Assembly: GCF_910592395.1 (NCBI RefSeq)
Contig: NC_088318.1
Span: 14,694,349 to 14,758,348 of the forward strand
Length of the DNA: 64,000 nucleotides
Direction of reading: 5' to 3'
Source of the DNA: Lineus longissimus
Lineage: Eukaryota > Nemertea > Pilidiophora > Heteronemertea > Lineidae
Of this stretch, positions 12,723 through 26,522 are shown one piece after another. Position numbers and translations under genes: made by a program. The notes below the pieces were generated by a model that was not told the origin of the DNA, ran no database searches, and was given only the letters and a program-made list of their open reading frames with translations. Position 1 is the first letter of the stretch; each line of letters begins with the position of its first letter.

Positions 12723-13455
12723 TTTCCCACGAGTGGATTCCCCAATTTGACTGGCTGCTGTCCCCCAATGATAAGGTAACAAGGTGATGTTTTTATATTG
12801 AGATGGAGAGTATATTGAAAATCACTGGTTACATCAGGATGGGACAGACGTGGCTGGTCTAATTAAAAGCTGTCTTCATGTAACTGTCTACTCCACGAAT
12901 GGCGAGTATCGGATCGAAACTAGCAGTTATGAGTCGTGAGTTATCACTCGCGAATGCCAATGGAAAGAAAAAAACATCTGAACATGGTATATTGGATGAA
13001 CTATATTCTTTATTGCTTTATTTGAAAAGGGTATTTAAAGCCTACCCACCGGGCATCATTTATTATAAATGTACATGTACGTAAGTGACACAACTTATCA
13101 GCTTTTTGTGGCATCATTTGATGTGGACACCTGCTTCAATCAGGGAAGCTTGATTTAGTTGTCACTTCTTGAATATGCAGAATTAATGCATAAAATAAAC
13201 TTAAATACTCTTTTTACAGAATGTACAGAAAAATTTACAGGAAAATCAGTCCAATATGGGTAATTTAACGTCAGGAAGACACATTAACCGCCTTGTCTCA
13301 TTTCATTCCAGTTAGCTGACAAAACATTTTGGTTTACAATAAATATTAAATAGGCCCTATATTCATCTGAATTCATAATGACTAGAATTGTATACTCAAA
13401 GATGGAGTTGACAAATTCATGTCCTCCATCTGGAGTGAACCACGTGTGTCTCCGC

Positions 13456-14069
13456 TTAAAGGGAGTCTATAGGCAGTGATGTGACACGAAGTCGCAATAG
13501 GTGTTTCTCCCATCAGACAGAGGAAAGCATTTAAAAATGCAACCTAGTCCCCTGACTGCATGTCAAGGTCGCCTGTATATGGCACGTTCCTACACCCTAG
13601 TTTATAAATCTTGACACTAGAGGCGCTGATTTCGTTTCTTTCAACGCCTCTGGAACTAGTAGGTTGCCACCATCTTGAAAAGCAGTACCGCGGATGTAGA
13701 TCAGGAAAGAATCTTTCTTATTGCTGTGAGGCTATTGTAACACCACAAAGCCCGCAATGCCCTTCGCTGCGTTTGTAGTTCTCCGTTCAATCATCTTAAA
13801 ATCCACTAGTAAGTGACAAATTTTATTCATAAAGATGATATTTTGTTATTTATTAATTAAAAAAAAAGTTTTATGAGAGAAAGTGGCACTTATTCGGCCT
13901 GAATAAGATTTACAGGCTGAACTGGCGACGACGTAGGATTGTCAAAAACCCTGAATCTCAGGTTGCTGACATCCAAGATGGCGGCAATTGATCAATTCCA
14001 GTGTCTGAATTTTTTAAATTTCGGCCCTGGGGCGAGGTTGCCTAGTTTCTGCCGATAGTTTCCCTTTAA
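13456..14069. mobile_element. TTAA-flanked MITE, 614 bp
   Basis: The left end TTAA-AGGGAGTCTATAGGCAG and the rc of the right end TTAA-AGGGAAACTATCGGCAG form inverted repeats of about 17 bp, each flanked by TTAA, as in piggyBac-type insertion. There is no coding capacity. The 5' half of the same TIR (AGGGAGACTAAAGGCAG) recurs alone at about 27526. Confidence 0.7.
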
Positions 14070-15017
14070 GAGTGTCATTCCGATTATCCCTGCTTCTAAA
14101 ATGATGTTATAATCTACATTTCTATGTACTCTGCGCATCAATCTCATAGGTATTTATGGCAGCCATTCATATCAGGGAGAATGGGGTATTTGTCGCCCCA
14201 GTTTAATTGTAGCCCCTGCCCTTTTGATATTTGATTGATATCCCCATGCATCAAACGATGCAGGGCCGACTACAAATAAACCGGGTCTACAAGTCCCATT
14301 CTGCCTTACATATTGTAAAAGACACATCATGACATGTACTGGTAAATTGAGCTTCATTAAAACATTACAAGTGGCTACATGTATAGCAAGAATGCGACAG
14401 TAATGCTCCTAATTACATCACAAATGATGTGTCTTTGGTGAATAGTGATCCCTGGATGCAATGACAATGTCAACGGCGAAATCACTCTGTCTACATATCC
14501 AGCATTTGCCTCATGACGAGCGGGATGACGAGTGAGTTATTATGAACTACACATTGGATGAATATGAAATTGACCGCCATTTGATGTAAGGTGGCCAAAA
14601 GGTCCTATCTCATTATTATAATAAATTATATTCAATTTCATTATCATTATTGTTATTGTTATTACTATTATCATAATCATGCCCGTCCGTTTTTAATGCG
14701 GGAGTATATTGCCGTTTGCTCTCCACATTCTGCTCCACATAATCTGAGAAAATGTTTGGTTGTTGGTTTCGAGATATTCCCCTGGCATCACTACACTGGT
14801 ACCTTGCGATATGAGTGTGTTTTGAGGAGACAGTCTCGTGTTGCTGAGCCGTTCCTTGTTCAAGTGCAAGAAGGGTGGAATTCGTCTTTGTGACTAGAAC
14901 ACGGTTCCTGATCCTATTTCTTTCTTCGGCAGTTTACACCGGTTTTGTGAACTACGATAGTTTGACACGAAGCGGAAGCACGCAATCACAGTACTTCAGG
15001 CCGGCCTTTCTCCACGT
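14070..15017. other. 3' flank of the P450 gene
   Basis: No gene is seen. On the - strand an ATTAAA (14692-14697) could serve as the P450 polyadenylation signal, about 320 nt after the stop. An AT-rich (ATT)n-like tract lies at 14617-14680. Confidence 0.3.
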
Positions 15018-18000
15018 TCAGCTGGTTGCATTCCTCTCGATGAAGTTGAGTCGTGGTGGCGTCTTGGGAAACATCAGCAGTTTTACCTTGGCTTCTATCG
15101 GCCTGTCAGCTACTTGTTCAATCTCAAATGATTGCATGAGCTTTGTCATCAGCAAGTACATCTGCAGTTCAGCTATTCTTCTCCCTGTTTGAACAAAATA
15201 ATGAAACCTGTTAAGGTGGAGGAGACAACATTGGCTTCTGCCTAAGAACATCAGACTGATTTTTGCCTCCCATAAAAAAGCATGCCTATTCTCACACGAA
15301 AGACTGACTAGCAATTGTCCATACCTACCAACGCATGATCGCCTGCCATGTCCGAAAGGAAGACTTGAAAATGGGTGGATCTCCTCTCGGTTTTCCTTCA
15401 GCCATCTTTCTGGCTTGAATGCCTCTGGCTCCTCGAACAGGTTTGGATCCCGACCCATGGCGCAGCATACTACGTTGATCATCGTCTAAAATGCAAGAAA
15501 GCAGCCATGACAGAGTGTCTAAAGATGTAAATTTTATTGTATTTGTAAAAAATGATTAAAAAAAGATATGGTATCAGCATATCAAGTAGGCTGACACTCT
15601 ATTTTTCATGAAGAGGGAGGTTATGATCTTTCCACATGCTTGCTGTATTCCTGCTGTCATGTATCACTGAGAACATTTGTCTTTAGAATGGTCCATCTGC
15701 AGCAACCTTTACCCTTCCCAGGCGATCGAATCTATAGATGAATGCAGAGGGGTGCCTCAGAATACGCCTTACTTTTGCTGGTATTCTGTATCCACCGATC
15801 TCCAGCTCTTCCTCTGTCACCTTGCCATAGACCGGCACAGTCGGGTACATGCGCAGTGTCTCCTTGAACACAGCTTTCAGATAGGGTAACGATTGGAGGT
15901 GCTCCTCGGTGATGGGTTGACCAGCGGGCACCACCGAATCCACCTCTTCTCGAAGTTGCTGCTGCTTCTCAGGATGGTTGGCAAGTAACAGCAACGCGAA
16001 TTGCATCGTGTTGGGGGACTGCAAAGTAAAGATGGGTTGTTTTAAAAATAAAAAAGATATGCATCGATCTAAATGTCTATAAATCTTGAGAAAAAAGAAC
16101 TGGTTTGTGATACGATATTTGTGTTGGCCGAAAAAGGTTTCTCTAAGTCTCAGTGGCGCCGCTTCTCCTCTAACGAGGTACATGTATATTCCCCCGACTT
16201 TACCTACCGTATCAACTGCCCCAAGAAACAGGTCGGTCACGAGTGTATTCAGTTCCATGGGGTCTTCACTAAACTTGTTCCGTAACAAACTCGTCAGAAC
16301 ACCTTCAACTTCGACGCCATTTTTGGTCTCGGCCGAAATCTCTTTAGTACGTTTCTCAACCATTTGCTTTCCTGAAAGCCAATAAAGAGACATATCTGAG
16401 TTATATTCGTCATTGCTTACGTCGCAACAGCAAGCAGGGGAGTGATGAGTTGGTCAGGTATAGGCGTAGCCAGGATTTCGAGAGGGGAGATAGTTTTGCC
16501 TCATCGCGGAGGGGCGTCGTTGGCAACCCCGACAAACTCGCCTATGCCTCGTCCTACAATATTTCTGCAGGCTTACCACTATACCTTGTTTGGCATTAAG
16601 CACATCTGCTTGTAGCTTTGGTATTGCGTGGAACTGAAACGATCGCACGGCATGCAGCATTGCCGAAACTTTGATTCGGACGCCTTCTTGTGACGCATAT
16701 TCTTGATTTAGATTCTCAGATTCTTGAGCCGAGATCATGAGTATAGGTCCCTTCCTGATGATCTTCATGGGAATCTATTCTTTGACATTGCCTGTGACAT
16801 TCGATCGAGATCTTTACCTATTGCGTAGATATTGTCCCAGGCCTGCTCGTGTTTGGTCCAGCTTGGCAATCCGAGTGTCCGTGCTATCCGCGCATTAACG
16901 AAGAGGAGCTTTGTTGGAGAGAGAATTGTCTTAACACTTCTGATGAACTCGGCTATCTCTGGTTTATCTTCGGAAGCAAGGCATCCCAACCTCGTTTCGA
17001 ACATCACTTGGCCAACCGCTGAAAAAGGATGGAATATGCAGCGTGATTCAATGACCGGTCACACGCCGTCCGTTTTACAATCGCTGACTCTTCTTCACAG
17101 CAGTAGTTTCACTCATCATCATATTAAAGGGACAACTCGGGCAGGAGATATGTTGGTCATTTTCATACAAAAATGGCATCTAGCAAGATCGTGATTTCTC
17201 TAGGAAAACTGCAATAAACAATGCACCATGCAGAACGAGGTGTGAGAATTTTATAAAATGCTTACATTCGATGGACCACCGAAATAACTCTTGATCTAAG
17301 GTAACCATGGTATTGCCTCTCCGCCGCCTTCGGGCTCTCTCAACAAGGTCGTCCGCTATTTGACTCAGTTCGTCGACGTACTTCAGTAATGTTTTTGGTC
17401 GCATCATGGGTTTGTTGACTGCGCTACGGGCATGTTGCCATTCTGGGCCATTTCTGAATAAAAAAGGTGTGGAATTCTTTATTAATTTGTGATACCAATG
17501 ATTATTTTTCAACATGGAATTTAATATCGTATCAATAGTAAAAGATCCATAATGTAACATTATCATGGTATTGTTCTGGAATATGAACAAAGCTCGGTAT
17601 TATGACGTTTGGAAGTGAATCATATAAAAAAACAATGACTTTTGCTTCTCGGCAGTGCGTTCAGATGACGATACGTTGTGACGGAGTTGGTTCTACGAAA
17701 CAACGATCTAAATGAAGGTTCGCCAAGATCCACAGGTATCGACGAAGAATGCTTTTACCTGAGACATTCATTCTTCTTTTATTTCATGGAAAGGTAATTG
17801 GAAAGTAAGTCGCTGGGCCACTGTTCGAATGTGGAAGAAGTATCGTAAAAGCAAGGCCGATCCAGCCATAAAGGGCCGTTACTGAGAGGGGGGGGGGGGG
17901 AGCGTCTCGAGTCACTAATTTCATGTTTTTCTTGACTAGGCGAAAACAGTCCTCAGCAGACGGTATAGGCCAAGACTTGTACTGCTAAATACCTGCAGAA

Positions 18001-21000
18001 GTCAAGATGATCGTTCTTCATTGGCTCGGACTATGGGTATGTCGATGGTTCAGAAGATCCGATGACGATCGTTGCTGACGGCAATTTTAAGGGAAATGAA
18101 AAGCCCCAAATGGTTTTGAGGTCCTGAATGGGTTTTTCATTTCACTGTTTAGGCTAACATATTTGTGTTGGCCGAAAAACCCGTTAAAGTTTTTCGTTAG
18201 CTCAATTTTTTTTATTTTTCAAGGGTGTAACAGGTGTTGGTCGATACTCAGCGTGTCGGCAGTGGACCGCACTGCACCACCATACATTTATGACTAAAAC
18301 GTTACTAAATGGTCTCGATTAAGTGGCGTGGGATTGCAACAGTCGCATCTATAGTTAATTCACTTGGAAAAGAAACGCACTTCAAAATGGCCCGTGGCCA
18401 CCCTGGTCATGATGCGATGGGAGTGCATGCGTTGGGAGATAATTTTCAGGATAAAACCACCAATAAATATTACAATATTATGAAGAAGAGTATCCGTTTA
18501 GAATGAATGGAAAATCATAGTCAGTGCACGCGGAAGGGTGAGTGAACTTGGTTTTCCCAAGAATGAAGGAACTGTTGTGGTTCCCGGCTGTTGATTTATC
18601 AACATAACCAACTCATTCAAATGGATCGGCGGCGCAGACTATTTGTGTGGCGGCTTCAGGTAAAAGGCGAGCTTGGCAAGGCTGCCGGAACAGAAGTGTG
18701 AAACCATCTATACCGCCGTCAGTGGGCACCTTAATCATCCCGTTGCTCCCGGTAAAATATCGCAGTTGCTTTTCAAATTATTTTATTACATGCGTTCGCG
18801 GTTCATGGGCAATGGTTTTGGTGCGTTTAGTCCCGTTGTTTACATGGTTGTACATTTTTTTCTTCTTTTGTTTATATTTACCGCGCACCGCACTCGATGG
18901 CTTCTGAGAAAGCCGCCATTATGGCCGCGGGTTAAAGCCGAGTGATGGAGTTATGCAACTCGCGTCTACACAATGACCGGCCACTTGCATGGACTGGGGT
19001 CAGTCAAATGATCAAAGGTGGCGCCGTCTCATTCAAATCGAAAACTAGGTTTATGTCCAAATTCTGTCAAAGTAACAGATATATGACTTATTTTACAATG
19101 CCGATATCAGGTTATGTCTCTTACAACTCTCTGGCTGATATCAACACAGCGTTCACAATGGTGATTCTGCGTGACGACACGTTTATATCCCTTGCCAACA
19201 ACACAGTCCAGTTATATACTGAATTCTCATAAAGTCATAAAATCGCAGTTTCACACTTGAGTAAATTTCCGTTAGAGTTTCCCATTCAGTAGTTTTTATT
19301 ATTTGCCTATTTCGAAGTCATCGCGTCATCACAGCAATCGTGGTTGTAATGTAGAGCGTGGGTTACTTGCCGATTCTACAGAATAAATAACGAGCCATAA
19401 AGGCAACTTGCAACTCTAATTTTTTCCACTGCGCAATTTCCCCGGTCATAAACGTCAGCGGGTTTGACGGGATTATGTCAATCATAAACATCCTAGGGTA
19501 ATAATAACGCGCGTGCGCAAGTTAAGGCGGCATCTCTGATCTTGGCATTGGTTTGTTTAGTGAAGGAAGAAACGATGGAACTCTGCCAAGACAAGAAGAG
19601 CGAATCTCAACCTTGTGTTACCTTGCTTGCCGATACATCTACGGGCGTCTCGCCGATGATAAAAAAACTATGACCTGTGTTAAACGGCTCGGACTACAGA
19701 TATATATTTTATGAACCATTGTGTTATTATGAAGTAAATGTAAAAAAAACAACATTTCAAAGCGCCGCATGTGATCATTTGAAGGACGCGTCGACCCTTT
19801 CCACGTGAAACGACAAGCGCGATAATTCAGACAGATTTTTGAAATTTTCCTTTTTTGTACAATTTGTTGATCGAAACTACTTATGTAGAATAGGAGGTGA
19901 CTGGGCAGCCGACAGCTGGGTATTATTGCCCTTGATAATGCCAATGGTCCTTTAAAGTCATCTGTTTGTAAAAGAGATTAATTGAAATTGAAATTTCGCA
20001 ATACTATTGAATTAGAATGATTAGATTGGCCAAGAAAAAGACGCCAAATAAGATCGACCCATGAGCGTGAAGGTTCCAGTCTGAAGTGTCGTAATATTTC
20101 GAGAAACAATTAATTCGAAAGACTTGGATCTTCTCCGTTCTTATTATAGAACGTCTGGAACATTGAAATGAAGATGACTATAGGCAAACAATTACTGTTC
20201 AGGCTAATTATTGTACTAAGGTGAACCTATTGGTTAAAAACGAGAAGCTAAAACGTAAACTCGGCGCTTTGAATGGCGAGCCGAGTTTCGCAATTAAAAC
20301 AGGCCTAGTCATAGCTCGTTTTCATCAATAGTTAACCCCTAACGATCGACTAAAGTCGAGGTTTTTTCACGCAGACATCGTCTCATTCAAAGGGCTATGG
20401 AATAGGACCTGTATACCCCTACGTATACCAGAGCACTATAGATGATATGTCCAGAGGTGTCCCAATCCGGTCTAAACCCGTATGATGATTCCTATTCATA
20501 CGAGATTTGTTTAAACGAGGTCATTTTTCAGGACGATTAATCCGTATAATCCGAATACAATGTTAGAAAGTTAGCTAAGCCGTCAGGCAGACCTCCGCGA
20601 TGGAAGGGGACCCCGTTGTTGGTCAATCAAGGTGCGGCTAGTCGATATTGGCAAGACCAATGCTTCGTCCCCAAAAGGGACGAAGTGCGAGGTATGATAG
20701 GTTGACGAAATAATGGCCTGATTGGTTAGCTAGCCTTGTGACGTCAAACTATTTTTACACCGAGGGGTTTTCCTGTTTTTCATTATGGCTCAAGCTTAAA
20801 TGCGTTTGGGCTGGAATTCCTGGCTTTTTTCGAGGTAGCACATAAGCTCGATGTACAGCGTAGCGGGTCGAGGCTATAATGGGCTAGATATAGGCCAGTA
20901 TCGTTTTAGTCAAAGACAGCTTGACGGTCCAAGCCCAAGACAGTCCATGCATCCTTAGACTTTTCTAAACCTCGGATCTTTTGCAATGCGATGCTGTCGA

Positions 21001-24000
21001 ATGAGGGGAAACAGACAGAAGCGCGGAAACACTAAAAAAGCCCAGGCCCATCCCGCGAGGAAATTCGGAGGTGGTCTCTGAATCCACAGCTGAAAGAAAT
21101 GGAGAGGTTTCATTTTCGGTCATGCTATCTTTCTGCACCGAGGTGCAGCACAAGACTCTCTGCGGGGGAACTTTAACGAGGCCTCTATAGAAAGGCATAC
21201 CAGGAATGAAGTGACATCATAAACTCATTAAGCAGACCAGAGGAAATTAACAAAATCTATGTAGGCTGGTGAATCGGATAGCGCTTGTTTCGAAGAAAAA
21301 TTAGTTTGCGTGGTAATATGAGTGAGAGCTCTACCGACTTGCGCTGGTGGTCAGGCACCTGTAGGCAAAACAATACCCCCGTCCTCTTTACCAGCTTCTT
21401 GATTAGTCATCACCAGTAACGACTATACCAAACGATCACCACTGAAGTTCCATCCTCCCGTCCCGGGCAAGCATCAACGACGGAGCAAATTGTGACATTC
21501 GATCACAATTTTAGATCTAATTTTAGATTTTTCTATTGACATTGAATATGTCACGTCGACATGTCTAATGGTTTAAAATGTATACAGTGTTCTATTTACC
21601 TGTGGCACAGACAAAAGCTTTTTTTACAGGATATAGGACGACAATCTTAGAAATAAAGGTGTTTCAACGAAGTGAAAAGCCCTTAGCGTTAGAGGATTTT
21701 CACAATCTCAACAACCATTTTTGGTTTTTCATTCTATTCCGAAAAACCTTCTACTGGATGCATATTTGTGTTGGCCGAAAAACCTTTTGGTTTTCTCCGA
21801 TGTTCAAAGCGAGTGAGATGATTCGTCAGAATCATTCTGTTAGTGCGTTGTTGGGCGGGGCGTGTAAATATCATTTGAACTGACACTTTCATTGTCACAG
21901 TCATTTTCTCTTATTTAATCGCGGTGTATAAGCCGTGTTATGTAATCGAAGTAAGCGAAAGTCATCTTGCACCCAAAGGCCTTGATTAACTGGGTTATAC
22001 ACCTGTGTGGTCTAGGTAAAGAGAGGGAGCAATAAAAACCAAACGATGGACATAACTTATAAGTTTATGGCAGAGGAACGCTGAAGAGCAGCCGCTGACA
22101 AAGAGAGCTGTATGATTTAAGGGCCGACTAACGTCAAAACAGGAGTCGGCGGAATCCAAGTACGCTAAAAAAAGTCGGGATTTAGTCCAACTCTACCTTC
22201 TCCGAACATGTTATGATGCCGAGTTGCAGTTTTATTACTGAATTACTGCAGATAAAGCATTGATGAAGCGAACATCAAAGTCTTATATCGACGGCGGAAG
22301 TTAACCCGAGAGGAAGTAAAACATGTCTGTCGAATTTTGCATGATTTTCACACTGATTTCTAAAGCGCTGATGATGATATAGGAGGCTACTCTCAGCGAG
22401 AGTGATATCACCGGCGGTGTGTCTTGAAACTCGGCCACATGTATGCAGGGGCCTCTTCATGTTTGAACAAGACGGCCACCTCAACAAGGCCGCTGTAGAT
22501 GAAGAAATTGTCCCTCTGGAAAAAGTGTCCGGTCAGTCCATTTCGACGGATGATTATGGGCGAAAATATATATGTCTGCATTCAAAATTAGCATCAATTC
22601 CCCTCTTTTTTGACGGATATAGTACATGTATATCAAAAACGTGTTATCAAAAATATCCTCAAGACGTTTGATATGAAAGGAGCGCAGCACAGACTCACTG
22701 CTTCCTGGAATTTTTATTTTTTGGCAGTGACTTTCCTAAACCTGCAAAATACGAGTATTTCCAATCAAGGGCTGCTGAAAATATAGATAACTAACTCCGC
22801 GTCCGTCAATTAAACATCTCATTACGAAGAAGAAAGGCTACTTTGGTGGCCACTAATGTTTAAGAGCTACCTCTAACCGTCTGTGGCTTGATTACAAACC
22901 TCGTAAGGAAGTCGGTACCGCTAATACCATTATGATGAGAGTTGTCCTCTGATCCACAACTGAATTAAAAGATATTTCGCCTTCGTTTAAGGTAGATCAT
23001 TCTGACAACTTTTTTTAGATAAAGAGTCAATCATAGGGTTGTGTTAAACGCGTCAAAAGAGAAATGGGTTGCATGATAGCTTTGAAAGCGCCGGCTTTTA
23101 ATCAACAAAATTAACGAAACAAACTAAAGAAATCATATGTTTGCGTCGGAAAAACTAGCGGTTGTTTGATTAACATAGTCTAGCCATCATTAGTAAGTTT
23201 CTGTCGGCTACTTTGCTAAAATAAAACCCCCAGCAATCATATGAGTATGAGTGCATTCAGGTCATTCCGGTTCCGTTACAATTGCATTCAATTACCAATG
23301 AACGCCTAATGAGGGAAAGATAAAAGAAAGCGAACCCACACTGGCTGATATTCATCTCAGTATACCTCACCCGTCTGCAGCATGATTAGCTTATCGGCAA
23401 GTATTGATACGTCTGCTCTCGCAGAATGTCAAAAACCGGTCTTGCAAGTATTATATTCTTAGCGTATAGACGTTTTTCGTTATCTGCAATCTAAAATACA
23501 TGCAGCATAGAAAAGTATAGACGTTTTCGCATACCAATAATGTACAGAGTGTATCAATAAAAACACTTTAAAAAAATGTTTTTGCATTAAATCGGGTGTC
23601 GATTTCAGTAACGATATCATCTGCCTAACCTGTCCTGAAAAGTCACTCATCTGGGATTATATCAAGTGACCAATTATAATGCTGTTTAGACCAAAAAAGG
23701 TGCGAAAGCAAAAGCTCCCCCCCCCCCCCACCACCACCACCACTACTATACCACCACCACCAACCCCCTATCAGTGTGAACCATTGACATTGAATTTGGG
23801 TGTTTTTTTCGTCTATGACATTCACACGCTATTCAACAAAATGAAGGACATTCTTGCATTGGTATCGTATAACATCACCACTGATCACTGCGTTGTAGTG
23901 AGTGGTTTGAGATAGATATGATTGATTGATAATGACAACTTTGCGGGAATTGGGGAAATTATGGTTTTACGCAAGACTTAATAGCCGTCTTTTTTAAACG

Positions 24001-26522
24001 GGGATTCATTTGGCTTCCAGACGAGTTATTTGCACTTGAGCGGTTCTCCTTGCTACGGAATAGAGCGCATTAGAGAAATCTGACGACCACACAAAGCAAG
24101 GAAAAACGCTTTACAGAAAATAGTAGAAACGATTAAAAATACTCTCCAACTTTCTTTCAATAAAAAGCATGTTTGCACACGTCAGTCAATTGCGTATCGT
24201 CTGCTAAACGAGCGCAGACATTGGAATGAAGGAATATCAATAGTTCCGAAGATCTCATTGTTTTAATGTAAATGTTTGCTGTCAACTTTTGTAATGTTTT
24301 TACACGTAGTTCTTCCCCCATATTTCAGTGTTTAAATAGACAGCTGAAGAGACCATGAATTTTCAAGGAAAAAACGTGTCAGCCAGTCTTTCAGCGTTCA
24401 CTCAAACAATGAGAGAAACATTCAGAAAAGAGAACACCCAGAAACGTTACCGTGAACAAAAACGTCGCCGGGGAGGGGGCAGGGGGTAAACGGTTTACAC
24501 TTCACAAGGACTATTCTGCCTCAAACGATTAGAGATTACACTTTGTAACCGATCGCCTCTATCGTAGTTCGATATAAAAGCATAATTTCTCTAATTTGAA
24601 CTTTCAAAGACATTGTGTTGGAAATGTAAAGTTATTTCTATTTAAGCATTCCAACCTCGATGATACGTGTCTAAATTGCCCAGTATGCCAGTATCTTACA
24701 ATCACACGACAATGATTTGAGCTTTGCCGAACTCATTCGTCGGTCACGAAGCTATCCAATTGGCATGAAACATAATTCTCATGCCCGAGTTGTCCGTTTA
24801 ACAAATCCTCTAAATAATCTGTCACAGAAATTCCCTCGGAATTTTCCTGGTCGAACTTGCATAGCATGGCATAAGACATGTGGTAAAATTAGGTATTGAC
24901 CTTGATCTAAAAATGTTTATCTTGCTTCAATCCAAAATATATATGGGAAATAAATATATTTGAATCAGATATCAGAATTGCTGTGATTCCCTTCCTAATG
25001 ACCATGAAATTGATATATCTACCATTTCCGTCAGGAAGAGTAACAAAATGGCTTTAGGAATATAAAAACTCTCATGTCTTCACACAAATTCTGAGCTGTT
25101 GTTAGTGCACTGCTTTGATCAGAAATACGTTTTAAAAAGAATTATATTCATGCAAGAAAGGGATTAGGCCAGTGTCGCGTCGGGTAGCAACGTGTTGACA
25201 TTGGCTTCCTTGCCTGACTCAAAAGGAAGTGTACGTTGGCATACAGTCTTAGAAGAAAGGGTTCTTGAGAGATTCCATGATGAAGGTGCTTCAAAGCATC
25301 TCTTTGCTAATAATGTGCTCCAGAGCACCCTCAGTACTGGTTGGGTGCTATGATAGCACCCCTTGGAGTTTATATAAGGTTCATGTTTTTACCGTTTACG
25401 TTTTACGATCAACGTATCACTGAGTCTTGGTGATTCCGCGATGGCATCTATTATATATCTAAGCTGTAGGAAAACTGGACAGGAATCTTTAATGTTAGCC
25501 TATTTCAGAAGATATTCATGCATAGATAGAGAGGACATAAGGGAGTTTTCGCGAAGTCCCCGAAACGTTCACGCGGTGAACACCTGTACCATTGTTCGAC
25601 GTCGTGATCAGGAACTCGAACAATGGTATAGGCGTTCGCGTTGGCGTTTCGGGGACTTTGCGAAAGCTCCCTAATATCCATAGGCACTATTTTACTCGAA
25701 GACGATCTTTTTAAAGATTTGTATTTAGCCTGAAGATAACTTATGTCATTTGTTCAAGATGCTACAAAAAAGCGTCATGATCCTAATTTTCGACCAGGGC
25801 CCGGTTGTTCGAAAGCATAAATGTCACGTTATCCCCAGCGTTATCCCTAACTGTTACGTTACTTTGTATCCTAAAGGACGTTATCTCTTTCAGTTAAATC
25901 CCTTTCAATTTTCACGTTGTTTTGAACAAACCAGCCAATGCAGGCTATTATGAACTAAGAACTGCCACGGCTCTCTGACAAAGACGCTAAAGGATTGCAC
26001 CTGCATCCGAATTCCCAGAAAGAATCAAACTTACCCCATGACAATTCCAAAAGGAAGTCCCTTCAATTCTCTGTAAAGTTTCCACGGGGGCACCTCCAGT
26101 CTGTGAGGGAAGGAGCCTTCCTTTCTGTACATTTCTCGAACATCTTGAGGGTCACAAAGATTTACTGATTGCATCGGACCAACTTTTTCACGAAAGATAG
26201 GACCATATTGCGCACGGTTCCTCTCCAGTATTTTATGTCTCGTAGAAACCATAAAGTCTAGTGCCGACCCAAGAATAGGTAGGCCTTTTGGGCCGGGGAT
26301 ATCGGTGAAGTCTTTGATCGGTTGGTTGTGGCTCGGTACGCGAGTATTCTCCGGATCATGATTGTCATGTCTCACCGGGCATCCGGCGGCGTGGGAGGAA
26401 GCGCGGTTGTCGTGCATTGGACATTCTGTGACATCGGTCTCCTCTTCTGCAGTTGCCTTGGAAGAATGCCGAAGACTCCTCCTGCGGAAATCGTTCAAAA
26501 CGGGTCGTGCTAAACGTTTCAT
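15018..26522 (-). CDS. mitochondrial-clan cytochrome P450
   Basis: Seven exons join in phase: 26522-26035, 17453-17266, 17018-16818, 16371-16208, 16018-15773, 15485-15329 and 15184-15018 (stop), giving 536 residues, a normal length. The product is a heme monooxygenase. The Arg-rich N-terminus (MKRLARPVLNDFRRRSLRHS) looks like a matrix-targeting presequence; PGPKGLP lies at 76-82, I-helix GAVDTSPNT around 343-351, K-helix ETLR at 400-403, PERW near 454, and heme loop FGHGRRSCVGRRIAEL with ligand Cys480. This fits the clan of CYP10/24/27/44-type enzymes, which take electrons from adrenodoxin and often act on sterols; the substrate is not known. Exon 6 has two overlapping donors 4 bp apart; the upstream one (gtaggt) restores GRRIAEL. 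Two Cys-Pro motifs occur at residues 34-35 and 48-49. Intron 1 is 8.6 kb. Confidence 0.93.
23719..23768. repeat. poly-C / (CCA)n microsatellite
   Basis: A run of C followed by CCA triplets with a CTACTATA interruption, in the P450 intron. Confidence 0.85.
25541..25671. mobile_element. palindromic MITE with TAA target duplication
   Basis: A 131-bp element whose arms GGGAGTTTTCGCGAAGTCCC and (rc) GGGAGCTTTCGCAAAGTCCC mirror each other. The mirroring continues inward (CGAAACG; ACCATTGTTCG/CGAACAATGGT), so the whole element can fold into one hairpin. TAA lies on both sides (25538-25540, 25672-25674), consistent with Harbinger-type mobilisation. Confidence 0.8.

Larger units (their letters stand above)
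17454..26034 (-). other. 8.6-kb first intron of the P450 gene
   Basis: No exon or RNA gene was recognised. It holds a G12 run near 17888, two copies of a dispersed 21-bp word (18159-18179, 21762-21782), a C10(CCA)n microsatellite (23719-23768) and a palindromic MITE (25541-25671). Confidence 0.6.

Noticed and set aside
22402-22671. 89-residue + strand frame in the P450 intron
   Set aside because: No splice support or homology; biased composition.
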